From positions 1 through 64,000 of the forward strand of contig NZ_JAHKJW010000040.1 of the NCBI RefSeq assembly GCF_019710745.1: a stretch of DNA of 64,000 nucleotides, in the 5' to 3' direction. This document shows positions 1-7,676 of this stretch, one piece after another (positions within the stretch are counted from its first letter, which is position 1; every line of letters begins with the position of its first letter). The translations under genes and the position numbers were made by a program. The DNA is from Streptomyces beigongshangae (GTDB taxonomy: Bacteria > Actinomycetota > Actinomycetes > Streptomycetales > Streptomycetaceae). A model generated the notes under the pieces. The model ran no database searches and was not told where the DNA came from. It saw nothing but the letters and a program-made list of their open reading frames with translations.

Positions 1-1
1 G

Positions 2-760
2 GTCATTGCGAAGTCGAGCGCGCTCACCTTCAGCAAGTCGTTCTACCAAGGCGGCCTGATCAACCGCCGGGCGGTGTTGCGTACCGCATATGCCCAGTTC
101 GTCTTCCTCGCGGGCGGTGCCGACCACGACCAGATGGAACGGATGCGCGAGTACCTGTCCGCGCTGTGCCGCGGCTGGAACGTCCGGCAGGTGAAGGAGA
201 TCGTCGCCGAGACCCTGCACGACCTGATCGACCCGATCATCTACGACGAGGCGGCCTCCCTCATCGAGGAGCACCACATCGCCGGACGGGACGTCGTGAT
301 CGTCTCCACGTCCGGGACCGAGGTCGTGGAGCCCATCGGTGAGCTCCTGGGCGCGGACCGGGTGGTGGCGACCCGCATGGCCGTGGGCGAGGACGGATGC
401 TTCACCGGGGAGGTGGAGTACTACGCGTACGGCCCCACGAAGGCCGAGGCGATCAAGGAGCTGGCCGCGTCCGAGGGGTACGACCTCGCGCGCTGCTACG
501 CGTACAGCGACTCGGCGACCGACATCCCGATGCTCGCCGCGGTTGGCCACCCGCACGCGGTGAACCCGGGCCGCACGCTGCGCCGCGAGGCGATCGCGCG
601 CGGCTGGCCCGTCCTCGACTTCCATCACCCGGTGCGGCTGAAGCAGCGGCTGTCCGCACCACCCCGGCCCGCCGTCGTCGCGGCGGCGGCGATAGGAGCG
701 GCGGCGGCGACGGCGGGGCTCGTCTGGTACGCCAGCCGGCGCCGCGCAATGGTGAGCTGA
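2..760 (+). CDS. HAD superfamily IB phosphatase (SerB/CicA-like), 5' end outside the window
   Basis: The reading frame is open from base 2, so the first part of the gene, including the DxDxT nucleophile motif, lies upstream of the window. The visible 252 residues carry HAD motif II (VIVSTS), a motif III lysine (GPTK) and motif IV (SDSATDIPML), which together fit the phosphoserine-phosphatase-like HAD-IB family acting on a small phosphorylated substrate. The C terminus is an Ala-rich hydrophobic segment followed by Arg residues, so the enzyme is probably anchored in the membrane with its catalytic part in the cytoplasm. The substrate cannot be read from sequence. The gene is followed by two strong hairpins and is convergent with the Fic-like gene. 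Confidence 0.85.
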   Translation, partial: VIAKSSALTFSKSFYQGGLINRRAVLRTAYAQFVFLAGGADHDQMERMREYLSALCRGWNVRQVKEIVAETLHDLIDPIIYDEAASLIEEHHIAGRDVVIVSTSGTEVVEPIGELLGADRVVATRMAVGEDGCFTGEVEYYAYGPTKAEAIKELAASEGYDLARCYAYSDSATDIPMLAAVGHPHAVNPGRTLRREAIARGWPVLDFHHPVRLKQRLSAPPRPAVVAAAAIGAAAATAGLVWYASRRRAMVS

Positions 761-785
761 GCGGCCGACGCCGGCGTTGGTCCCT

Positions 786-814
786 GACGCCGACACGACA
801 CCGGCGTCGGCGTC
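786..814. terminator. Hairpin downstream of the HAD gene
   Basis: Arms GACGCCGAC and GTCGGCGTC (9 bp) flank an 11-nt loop, starting 25 bp after the stop codon. An alternative, longer-range pairing (764-774 with 801-811) uses the same bases. There is no T tract, as is usual in Streptomyces. Confidence 0.55.
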
Positions 815-824
815 GTGCCGACGT

Positions 825-862
825 CGGAGGGCGGGGCACCGCGTCCGCCGCCCCGCCCTCCG
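825..862. terminator. Second GC hairpin downstream of the HAD gene
   Basis: A perfect 13-bp stem (arms 825-837 and 850-862, core GGAGGGCGGGGC) with a 12-nt loop. It probably backs up the first hairpin in this convergent intergenic region. Confidence 0.6.
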
Positions 863-901
863 GCGCCTCGGTGCGCGCCCTTCCGGGCCGAGCGACCGAT
901 T

Positions 902-931
902 CACTCCTTTTGGGGTAAAAGTAAAGGAGTG
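902..931. repeat. AT-rich inverted repeat CACTCCTTT / AAAGGAGTG
   Basis: Two perfect 9-bp arms separated by 12 bp lie in a locally AT-rich patch inside very GC-rich DNA. It could be an operator or a hairpin near the start of a transcript. The only candidate gene downstream is the small open frame at 1048. Confidence 0.45.
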
Positions 932-1047
932 CAGCAAGGGCTTCCGCTTGCTCCGGTCCTGGAGTACAAAGGAATGGACGGCCCGCGAGACCCAGGACAT
1001 CCGAAAGGAACACCTAACTCACGCAACAGAGGCCCCACGGACCGAGC

Positions 1048-1158
1048 ATGAACACCGGGCACCCACGCGACGTCGACCCGTCGATTACGGGCCAGCCGCA
1101 CCAGGCGACGGGCAACAGTTCCCGACCTGATGGGCAATATTCCGAGGACGCTTGGTAA
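1048..1158 (+). CDS. Possible small protein of 36 residues
   Basis: An ATG opens a 36-codon frame (starting MNTGHPRDVD, ending SEDAW) that stops 16 bp before the hairpin at 1175-1202. Most codons end in G or C, but nine do not, so coding support is moderate. The frame is hydrophilic with no signal peptide, transmembrane segment or recognised domain. The ribosome binding site is weak. This may be chance. The downstream hairpin also serves the convergent Fic-like gene and is not independent support. Confidence 0.25.
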   Translation: MNTGHPRDVDPSITGQPHQATGNSSRPDGQYSEDAW

Positions 1159-1174
1159 CCCGGTGGTCATGCCA

Positions 1175-1202
1175 GCGGCGGTACGGACATCCGTACCGCC
1201 GC
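1175..1202. terminator. Bidirectional hairpin between the small frame and the Fic-like gene
   Basis: A perfect 13-bp inverted repeat (GCGGCGGTACGGA and its complement) with only 2 bases at the centre. It lies 39 bp beyond the stop of the minus-strand Fic-like gene. Confidence 0.6.
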
Positions 1203-1240
1203 AACCCTGTTCGGGACGGAACCGTGCGGCGTCCGGGGAC

Positions 1241-2092
1241 CTACGCGGCGCCCCGCTGCAGCGCCTCGCACACGGCCGTCGACTCCCTGGCGCCGAGTTC
1301 GACCGCCCTGCCGCAGTGCGCGATCCAGGCCGCCATCCCCTCCGGGGTCCCGGAGGCATAACCGTCCAGAGCGGCGGCGTAGGCCGCGCGGCCGAGTTCC
1401 GCGTGGCCGACCTCGGGCGGGCAGACCGACTTGGGGTCCAGGCCGCTGCCGACGAGGACGATCCGTTCGGCCGCGCGCGCGACCAGCCCGTTGTGGGAGC
1501 CGAACGGGCGCAGCGCGAGGAGCTCACCGTGCACCACGGCGGCGGTCACCAGGGCGGGCGCCGAGCTTCCGGCGACGACCAGCCGCGCCAGGCCGTCGAG
1601 GCGTCCCGCGACCTCGGCCGCGCCGGGCAGCGGGAGGCCGATCAGCGGTGGTCCCGCCGCGTCCGCCGCCGGGGTCTCCGTGACGAGTTCCCCGTCCCCG
1701 CGCGGACGTCCGACCGCGTCCCCGTTGTCGGCGGCGGCCACCAGGTGCAGGCGCGCCAGCACCCGCAGGGGCGACTGCCGCCAGATGGAGAGGAGTTCGC
1801 CCGTCTCGGCGGTCAGCCTGAGGGCGGCGCCCACCACCCTGGCCTCGTCGTCGCCGCTGAAGTCGGTCCTGCGGCGCACCTCTTCGAGGGCCCAGTCCGC
1901 ACCGGACAGCGCCGCGGAGCCGCGGGAGCCCCGCAGCGCGGCCTCACCGGTGATCTCGTTGCTGCGGCGCCGCATGACGCGGTGCCCGTAGACCCGGTCC
2001 ACGGCCTTGCGCACGGACTCGACGGATTCCGCCACGCCGGGCAGCGAGCCCAGCGCCGCGAGCGGGTCGGCGTTCGCACCTGTCGTACTCAT
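1241..2092 (-). CDS. Fic-like protein with a degenerate active-site motif
   Basis: This 283-residue protein resembles Fic-domain proteins, which transfer AMP or other nucleotides to target proteins. The characteristic loop is at residues 195-206 (RPFGSHNGLVAR). The canonical loop begins HPF and continues with an acidic residue, GNG and R. Here the catalytic His position is Arg195 and the acidic position is Ser, so AMP-transfer activity by the usual mechanism is doubtful. Older Streptomyces annotation calls such proteins oxidoreductases, for which I see no support. The start at 2092 (MSTTG) is preferred over in-frame upstream ATGs because an AGGG-type ribosome binding site precedes it and the upstream residues look non-coding. 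It is divergent from the ATPase gene and may share control with it. Confidence 0.7.
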   Translation of the reverse strand: MSTTGANADPLAALGSLPGVAESVESVRKAVDRVYGHRVMRRRSNEITGEAALRGSRGSAALSGADWALEEVRRRTDFSGDDEARVVGAALRLTAETGELLSIWRQSPLRVLARLHLVAAADNGDAVGRPRGDGELVTETPAADAAGPPLIGLPLPGAAEVAGRLDGLARLVVAGSSAPALVTAAVVHGELLALRPFGSHNGLVARAAERIVLVGSGLDPKSVCPPEVGHAELGRAAYAAALDGYASGTPEGMAAWIAHCGRAVELGARESTAVCEALQRGAA

Positions 2093-2101
2093 GAGTACGA
2101 C
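2082..2101. promoter_or_regulatory. Perfect 20-bp palindrome over the Fic-like start codon
   Basis: Bases 2082-2101 form a perfect palindrome (half-site GTCGTACTCA) centred on the ATG of the minus-strand gene, 87 bp from the divergent ATPase start. It could be an operator for a dimeric repressor or a hairpin sequestering the start codon. Confidence 0.4.
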
Positions 2102-2187
2102 CCTACGCATCCCCGGGCCGCACCCCACGAACGAGTGGTCTTCCTCACGTGGGACAGCCCTCGGACTCCGGCACACGACTACTCTTT

Positions 2188-3174
2188 ATGAACATGAAAA
2201 CTGCTTTCGTCGGGAAGGGCGGCAGTGGCAAGACCACCCTGTCCTCGCTCTTCGTCCGTCACCTCGCGACCACCGGCTCACCCGTCGTCGCGGTGGACGC
2301 CGACATCAACCAGCACCTCGGGACCGCGCTCGGCCTCACCGACGCGCAGGCCCGGCGACTGCCCGCCATGGGCGAGCACCTGGGCCTCATCAAGGACCAC
2401 CTCCGCGGCTCCAACCCCCGCATCGCCTCGGCCGAGACGATGATCAAGACCACTCCGCCCGGCGAGGGCTCGCGTCTCCTGCGGGTGCGCGAGGACAACC
2501 CGGTGTACGAGGCGTGTGCGCGGCCGGTGGAGCTCGACGGCGGCACCGTCCGCCTGATGGTCACCGGCCCGTTCACCGAAGCGGACCTGGGAGTGGCCTG
2601 CTACCACTCCAAGACCGGTGCGGTGGAGCTCTGCCTGAACCACCTCGTCGACACGCGCGACGAGTACGTCGTCGTCGACATGACGGCGGGCTCGGACTCC
2701 TTCGCGTCCGGCATGTTCACCCGTTTCGACATGACGTTCCTCGTCGCCGAGCCGACCCGGAAGGGGGTCTCCGTCTACCGCCAGTACAAGGAGTACGCGC
2801 GCGACTTCGGCGTCACCCTGAAGGTCGTGGGCAACAAGGTGCAGGGCCAGGACGACATCGACTTCCTCAGGAGCGAGGTCGGCGACGACCTGCTGCTGAC
2901 GTTCGGCCACTCGGACTTCGTGCGCGCCATGGAAAAGGGCCGCACGCCCCGGTTCGAGGAGCTGGAGGACGAGAACCGCCGTGCGCTGGGCGCCCTGCGG
3001 GCAGCCGTCGACGCGACCTACGAACAGCGCGACTGGGAGCGCTACACACAGCAGATGGTGCACTTCCATCTGAAGAACGCGCGGTCGTGGGGGAACGAGC
3101 GGACGGGTGCCGACCTGGCCGCGCAGGTCGACACCGCCTTCGTCCTGCGGGAGGCAGCGACCGCGACGGCCTGA
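2188..3174 (+). CDS. CooC/ParA-like P-loop ATPase
   Basis: This 328-residue protein has a deviant Walker A motif (GKGGSGKTT, residues 9-17) near its N terminus and a downstream VAVDAD strand. That is the signature of the SIMIBI ATPases that include ParA/MinD, Mrp and the nickel-insertion protein CooC. Its substrate or partner is not evident. There is no DNA-binding or membrane-targeting segment, so a cytoplasmic maturation or positioning role is as far as the family takes us. The start is MNMKT at 2188, with MKT at 2194 as the alternative; neither has a strong ribosome binding site. The longer open frame from 2149 adds residues that do not resemble the family. Confidence 0.8.
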   Translation: MNMKTAFVGKGGSGKTTLSSLFVRHLATTGSPVVAVDADINQHLGTALGLTDAQARRLPAMGEHLGLIKDHLRGSNPRIASAETMIKTTPPGEGSRLLRVREDNPVYEACARPVELDGGTVRLMVTGPFTEADLGVACYHSKTGAVELCLNHLVDTRDEYVVVDMTAGSDSFASGMFTRFDMTFLVAEPTRKGVSVYRQYKEYARDFGVTLKVVGNKVQGQDDIDFLRSEVGDDLLLTFGHSDFVRAMEKGRTPRFEELEDENRRALGALRAAVDATYEQRDWERYTQQMVHFHLKNARSWGNERTGADLAAQVDTAFVLREAATATA

Positions 3175-3417
3175 GCCGGCGCACCGCCGCCCGCCCGCCG
3201 GACGGGGTGCCCGCACGCCCGCCGTGCCGTCAACCCGTGCGTCGCCGACCGGCCACGACCGACCCGTGCAGCCCGCGCGGACGCCCTGCGCGGGTGCCCG
3301 TGCAGAGCCGCACGAAGGGCACCGCGCAGGCGCCGTACGTCCCCGCGGGATATCACCAGGTACCACCCGGGCGCCGTCCAGGCGCTGCCCGGACGCCGCT
3401 CGGACACCGCCCAGGCG

Positions 3418-4740
3418 CTACGGCCTGACCGCCGGCGCGCCCGGTACCCCCCTCGGGGCCGGGGCGGGCCGGCCGGACAGGTACGACGCCCAGCCCCGCT
3501 TCGGGGACTTGCCCACCTTGAGCTTGCGCAGCTTGGCGAGGGTCTTCGGGTCCTGGGCATCGAGCCAGTCGGCGAGCTGCCGGAAGGACACGCAGCGCAC
3601 CTCGCGCTTGGTGCAGACGCGTTCGATCGTCTCCTCGACGGCGCGCATGTACGTACCGCCGTTCCAGGACTCGAAGTGGTTGCCGATGATCAGGGGCGCG
3701 CGGTTGCCCTTGTAGGCGCGGGAGAAGCCCTTGAGGAGGCCGTCGCGCATCTGGTCGCCCCAGTACTCGTACTGGTCGGGGTCGCCCTGCGACGTGCTGC
3801 CCGACTGGTTGATCATGAAGTTGTAGTCCATGGTCAGCGTCTCGAAGCCGCGATCCGGGACCGGGACGAGCTGCATCGACAGGTCCCACAGCCCTTTCTT
3901 CTTCTTGGGCCAGACCTGGTCGTTGACGCCGCTGGTGTCGTAACGGAAGCCGAGTTCGCGCGCGGCCCGCCTGAAGTTCTTCCGCCCTTCCAGACAGGGC
4001 GTACGGGCGCCGACGAGTTCCCTGTCGTAGTCGAAGGGCAGCGGGGCGCCCTTCGTCCTGCCCGTGTTGCTCTTCCAGGACTTGACGAAGGACTTCGCCT
4101 GGGCGATCTCGTCCTTCCACTCACCGACCGACCACTCGCCCACCCCGCCCTCTCCGCAGAAGTGGCCGTTGAAGTGCGTGCCGATCTCGTTGCCCTCCAG
4201 CCAGGCGCCGCGCAACTGCTTGACCGTGCGCTTGACGCCCCGCACGTCGTTGAAGCCGATGTCGGAGCGGCCGGGCGAGTGCCGCGGCGGCCGGTACAGG
4301 TCGCGCTTGTCCTCCGGGAGCATGTAGACGCCGCTGAGGAAGTACGTCATGGTCGCCCGGTTCTTCCTGGCCACCTTGCGGAAGTGGGAGAACAGCCGCT
4401 GGCCGTCCTCGCCCGCGCCGTCCCACGAGAAGACCACGAACTGCGGCGGTCGCCGGCCGGGCTTCAGCCGCTCGGCCCGTCGCAGCCGGGGCTGAGCGCC
4501 GGTGAACGCGGTGGAGCCGTCGCCGATCAGCCGGACCCGGCTACCGGGCGCGGCACCCGCGCCCTTCCTGGCGCCGTGCGCGCCCTTGGCTCGCGCACCC
4601 TCGGTCCGCGCGCCCGCCTCGGGGCCGCCCCGTCCGCCGATCCCGCAGCCGGCGAGCGAGGCGGTGCACACAGCGGCGAGGGCGGCGCTCGTGGTGATGC
4701 CCTGCGTGATTCCCCGCGTGATTCTCCGCGTGGTGGCCAT
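3418..4740 (-). CDS. Lipoprotein with a polysaccharide-deacetylase-like fold
   Basis: The 440-residue product begins with an Arg-containing signal peptide and a lipobox LAGC (residues 29-32), so it should be a lipoprotein on the outer face of the membrane. The mature part contains SWDGAGEDG, reminiscent of the TFDDG motif of NodB-type carbohydrate deacetylases, and THFNGHF, matching the HxxxH metal-binding motif. The first motif deviates (SWDGA for TFDDG), so whether it is an active deacetylase is uncertain. A plausible substrate is cell-wall or extracellular polysaccharide. The start at 4740 follows a good AGAAGGTGGG ribosome binding site. The longer frame to 4848 would bury the signal peptide. 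Confidence 0.75.
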   Translation of the reverse strand: MATTRRITRGITQGITTSAALAAVCTASLAGCGIGGRGGPEAGARTEGARAKGAHGARKGAGAAPGSRVRLIGDGSTAFTGAQPRLRRAERLKPGRRPPQFVVFSWDGAGEDGQRLFSHFRKVARKNRATMTYFLSGVYMLPEDKRDLYRPPRHSPGRSDIGFNDVRGVKRTVKQLRGAWLEGNEIGTHFNGHFCGEGGVGEWSVGEWKDEIAQAKSFVKSWKSNTGRTKGAPLPFDYDRELVGARTPCLEGRKNFRRAARELGFRYDTSGVNDQVWPKKKKGLWDLSMQLVPVPDRGFETLTMDYNFMINQSGSTSQGDPDQYEYWGDQMRDGLLKGFSRAYKGNRAPLIIGNHFESWNGGTYMRAVEETIERVCTKREVRCVSFRQLADWLDAQDPKTLAKLRKLKVGKSPKRGWASYLSGRPAPAPRGVPGAPAVRP

Positions 4741-4844
4741 GTTCCGCCCACCTTCTTCCTTCGATCGGGACAAAACGGACGGCGAAGTCAAGATCGCAGA
4801 GGCCCGGGAAGGGAGTGGTGTGACAAGCCGACCAAGATTACTAA

Positions 4845-4860
4845 TCACTCTCCGGAGTGA
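4845..4860. promoter_or_regulatory. Inverted repeat TCACTC-TCCG-GAGTGA in a divergent promoter region
   Basis: Two 6-bp arms around a 4-bp spacer lie midway between the divergent lipoprotein (start 4740) and SulP-carbonic anhydrase (start 5008) genes, in the most AT-rich part of the gap. GTGA/TCAC half-sites also occur nearby (4821, 4864). A regulator site is likely, but its owner is unknown. Confidence 0.4.
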
Positions 4861-5007
4861 ACTAGTGACCTATTTGCTCCATTTTTCCGCACACGTCCTT
4901 TACCCTCCATTACGATTCGTTTACCGAGCGTTGAGAAATCCCGCCGTTGTACGCCGTGACCCACGGCCGCCCCAAGCGACCGCGCAGCCCCGGAGGAGAC
5001 GGGAACC

Positions 5008-7380
5008 ATGCCTGCCTGCGTCCCCACCCGCACCGAAGACTCTTCGCACCCGCCCGCCGAAGGGCATCCGCACAGCCCACCCGGGTCCGACCGCTCCGGC
5101 CGCCGACCCCCGCGGCTTCCCCGGATCGCGCGCGCCGACCTGTCCGCCTCGATCGCCGTCTTCCTGATCGCCCTGCCCCTGTCCCTGGGTATCGCCCTCG
5201 CCACCGGAGCACCGCTGCAGGCGGGGCTCGTCGCCGCCGCCGCGGGCGGGCTCGTGGTCGGCCGGCTCGGCGGGGCACCGCTCCAGGTGAGCGGACCCGC
5301 CGCGGGGCTCACCGTGGTCACCGCCGACCTCATCCAGAAGTACGGATGGCGTACGACCTGCGCCATCACCGTCCTCGTCGGACTGGTCCAACTCGGCCTG
5401 GGATGCCTGCGGGTGGCGCGTTCCGCCCTCGCCGTCAGCCCCGCGATCGTGCACGGCATGCTGGCCGGCATCGGCATCACCATCGCCGTCGCCCAGCTGC
5501 ACATCGTGCTGGGCGGCTCCCCGAGCAGCGCGGTCGTCGACAACGTGCGGGAACTGCCCGCCCAGCTGGCCCACCCCCAGGTGGCGGCGCTGTCGATGAG
5601 CGCCCTCACACTGACCCTCCTGCTCGTCTGGCCGCGGCTGCCCGGCCGTCTGGGAGGGATGCTGCGCACCGTCCCGGCCGCGCTCGTCGCCGTCGCCGCG
5701 GCCACCGCGACGGCGGCCCTCGCCGGACTCACCCTGCCCAAGGTCGACCTGCCGTCCTGGCGCAGCCACGCCCTGGCCGGACTGCCCGAGGGCCCGGTGC
5801 TCGGCATCGCCGCCGCCGTGCTCACCACCACGCTGGTGTGCAGTGTCCAGTCGCTCCTGGGCGCCGTCGCCGTGGACAAGCTCACGGCCAGGCGGCCTGC
5901 TCAGCAGGGGCGCTCCGACCTCGACCGCGAGCTGCTCGGGCAGGGCGCCGCCAACATCGTCTCCGGGTCGCTCGGCGGGCTCCCCGTCGCGGGCGTGGCC
6001 GTACGCAGCTCGGCGAACGTCCAGGCCGGTGCCGTCAGCCGCAACTCCACGATGCTGCACGGCGTCTGGGTGGTGCTGGCCGCGTTGCTGATGGTCCCGT
6101 TCCTGGAGCTGATCCCCCTCGCGGCGCTGGCCGCCCTGGTGATGGCCGTCGGCATCAAAATGGTCTCCCTGCACCACATCCGCACGGTCACCCGCCACCG
6201 CGAGGTGCTGGTGTACGCCGTCACCACCCTCGGCGTCGTCGTCCTCGGCGTCCTGCACGGCGTCACACTCGGCATCGCCGTGGCCGTCGGCGTCGCCCTG
6301 CACCGCCTCACGCGTACGCGGATCACCCACGAGGTGGGGCCGGACGGCGTCCATCAGGTGCAGGTGCGCGGCCAGCTGACGTTCCTCGCGGTGCCGCGCC
6401 TCAGCCGGGCGCTGCATCGGGTGCCATCGGGTGCCGAGGCGGTCGTGGAGCTGGACGGCTCCTTCATGGACCACGCGGCGTACGAATCGCTGTACGACTG
6501 GCAGAGCGCGCATGTCAACGGAGGCGGTTCCGTCGAGCTGACCGGGCGCACCGGGACGCGGCTCGCGGAACCGCACACCAAGGACGGCCGGAGGCACACC
6601 TCACCCTGCCACTGCCGGCCCTGGACCCCCTGGCGCAACCACCATTGCGAGAGCCCCGAGACACCACCGCCCGGTGGGGGCCGCAGCGGGCATCAGCTGG
6701 CCAGCGGCATCAGTTCGTTCCAGCGCAACACCGCCCCACTGGTGCGCGGCGAGCTGGCCCGGCTCGCGCGGGAGGGGCAGCGGCCCTCGCAGCTCTTCCT
6801 GACCTGTGCCGACTCCCGGCTGGTCACCTCGATGATCACCTCCAGCGGTCCCGGTGACCTCTTCGTCGTGCGCAACGTCGGCAATCTGGTGCCGCCCCCC
6901 GGGGAGGAGAGCCGCGACGACTCGGTGGCGGCCGCGATCGAGTACGCGGTCGAGGTGCTGAAAGTGCGGTCCATCACCGTGTGCGGGCACTCCGGCTGCG
7001 GGGCCATGCAGGCGCTGATGAACACCGGGGCGGGCAGTGCGCAGACGCCCCTGCAGCGGTGGCTGCGGCACGGGCTGCCCAGCGTGCAGCGGATGACCGC
7101 CGAGGACCAGCCCTGGACGCGGATCGCCGGACGCGCGCCCGCCGACGCCGTCGAGCAGCTCTGCCTCACCAATGTCGTGCAGCAACTGGAGCATCTAAGG
7201 GCGCACGACGCCGTGACGCGGGCGCTGGAGGAGGGCGCGCTCGAACTGCACGGGATGTACTTCCACGTGGGCGAGGCCCAGGCGTACCTCCTCACGGAGA
7301 CAGCGTCCCCCGAGGGCGGAGAGGAGGGCGAGCTCTTCGACCGGGTCGCGGCGACGGACCTGCACGGGACACCCGCCTGA
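5008..7380 (+). CDS. SulP-family anion transporter fused to a beta-carbonic anhydrase
   Basis: This 790-residue fusion starts with a Pro-rich tail, then a SulP-type membrane domain of many transmembrane segments (about residues 45-435), a short STAS-like part (about 437-515), a Cys/His-rich linker, and a beta-class carbonic anhydrase (about 565-790). The zinc and active-site residues are present: Cys600 and Asp602 in CADSR, His661 and Cys664 in HSGCG. Relatives with this architecture in actinobacteria and other bacteria are thought to import bicarbonate or sulfate, with the anhydrase interconverting bicarbonate and CO2 at the inner face. The start at 5008 has a strong GGAGGAG site. It precedes acsA and may help supply bicarbonate for carboxylases downstream of acetyl-CoA; that link is inference. 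Confidence 0.9.
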   Translation: MPACVPTRTEDSSHPPAEGHPHSPPGSDRSGRRPPRLPRIARADLSASIAVFLIALPLSLGIALATGAPLQAGLVAAAAGGLVVGRLGGAPLQVSGPAAGLTVVTADLIQKYGWRTTCAITVLVGLVQLGLGCLRVARSALAVSPAIVHGMLAGIGITIAVAQLHIVLGGSPSSAVVDNVRELPAQLAHPQVAALSMSALTLTLLLVWPRLPGRLGGMLRTVPAALVAVAAATATAALAGLTLPKVDLPSWRSHALAGLPEGPVLGIAAAVLTTTLVCSVQSLLGAVAVDKLTARRPAQQGRSDLDRELLGQGAANIVSGSLGGLPVAGVAVRSSANVQAGAVSRNSTMLHGVWVVLAALLMVPFLELIPLAALAALVMAVGIKMVSLHHIRTVTRHREVLVYAVTTLGVVVLGVLHGVTLGIAVAVGVALHRLTRTRITHEVGPDGVHQVQVRGQLTFLAVPRLSRALHRVPSGAEAVVELDGSFMDHAAYESLYDWQSAHVNGGGSVELTGRTGTRLAEPHTKDGRRHTSPCHCRPWTPWRNHHCESPETPPPGGGRSGHQLASGISSFQRNTAPLVRGELARLAREGQRPSQLFLTCADSRLVTSMITSSGPGDLFVVRNVGNLVPPPGEESRDDSVAAAIEYAVEVLKVRSITVCGHSGCGAMQALMNTGAGSAQTPLQRWLRHGLPSVQRMTAEDQPWTRIAGRAPADAVEQLCLTNVVQQLEHLRAHDAVTRALEEGALELHGMYFHVGEAQAYLLTETASPEGGEEGELFDRVAATDLHGTPA

Positions 7381-7455
7381 GCCCTCGCCTGAGCCATCAG
7401 CTCTCACCTGAGCCCCACCTGAGTTCTCGTCTGAGTTCTCGTCTGAGCCCTCTCC
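7370..7455 (+). repeat. Degenerate tandem repeats over the SulP-CA stop codon
   Basis: Several copies of a unit around CCTGAGCC, including two exact 12-bp CTGAGTTCTCGT copies, begin at the stop codon (TGA at 7378-7380) and continue into the gap, so the stop codon context is repeated. Confidence 0.65.
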
Positions 7456-7510
7456 GCGCGCTCGCCCCGGCCGCGAGCCTGAACCGCTGCTCTCCCCCGT
7501 CCGTGACAAC

Positions 7511-7543
7511 GTGTGGCCTTCCGTGCCCGCGGACAGGCCACAC
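7511..7543. terminator. Hairpin between SulP-CA and acsA
   Basis: Perfect 9-bp arms GTGTGGCCT and AGGCCACAC enclose 15 bases that can form a further 4-bp stem (TCCG/CGGA). It is likely the terminator of the SulP-carbonic anhydrase transcript. The rest of the 296-bp gap shows no clear promoter. Confidence 0.55.
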
Positions 7544-7676
7544 GCACACAGGATCCCGCACACATGATCCCGAACACAGGTCTAAACCAATTCCCGGACG
7601 ACCCTTGTCACCGGGGGTCCGCGTCTGATGAGCTGTGGCCTGGGACACAACGGACACCCTGGGAAAGGGAGATGTC

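Noticed and set aside
4921..6597. 558-codon minus-strand open frame
   Set aside because: It is antisense to the SulP-carbonic anhydrase gene and reads as His/Arg/Gly-rich low-complexity sequence, the usual shadow of a GC-rich gene.
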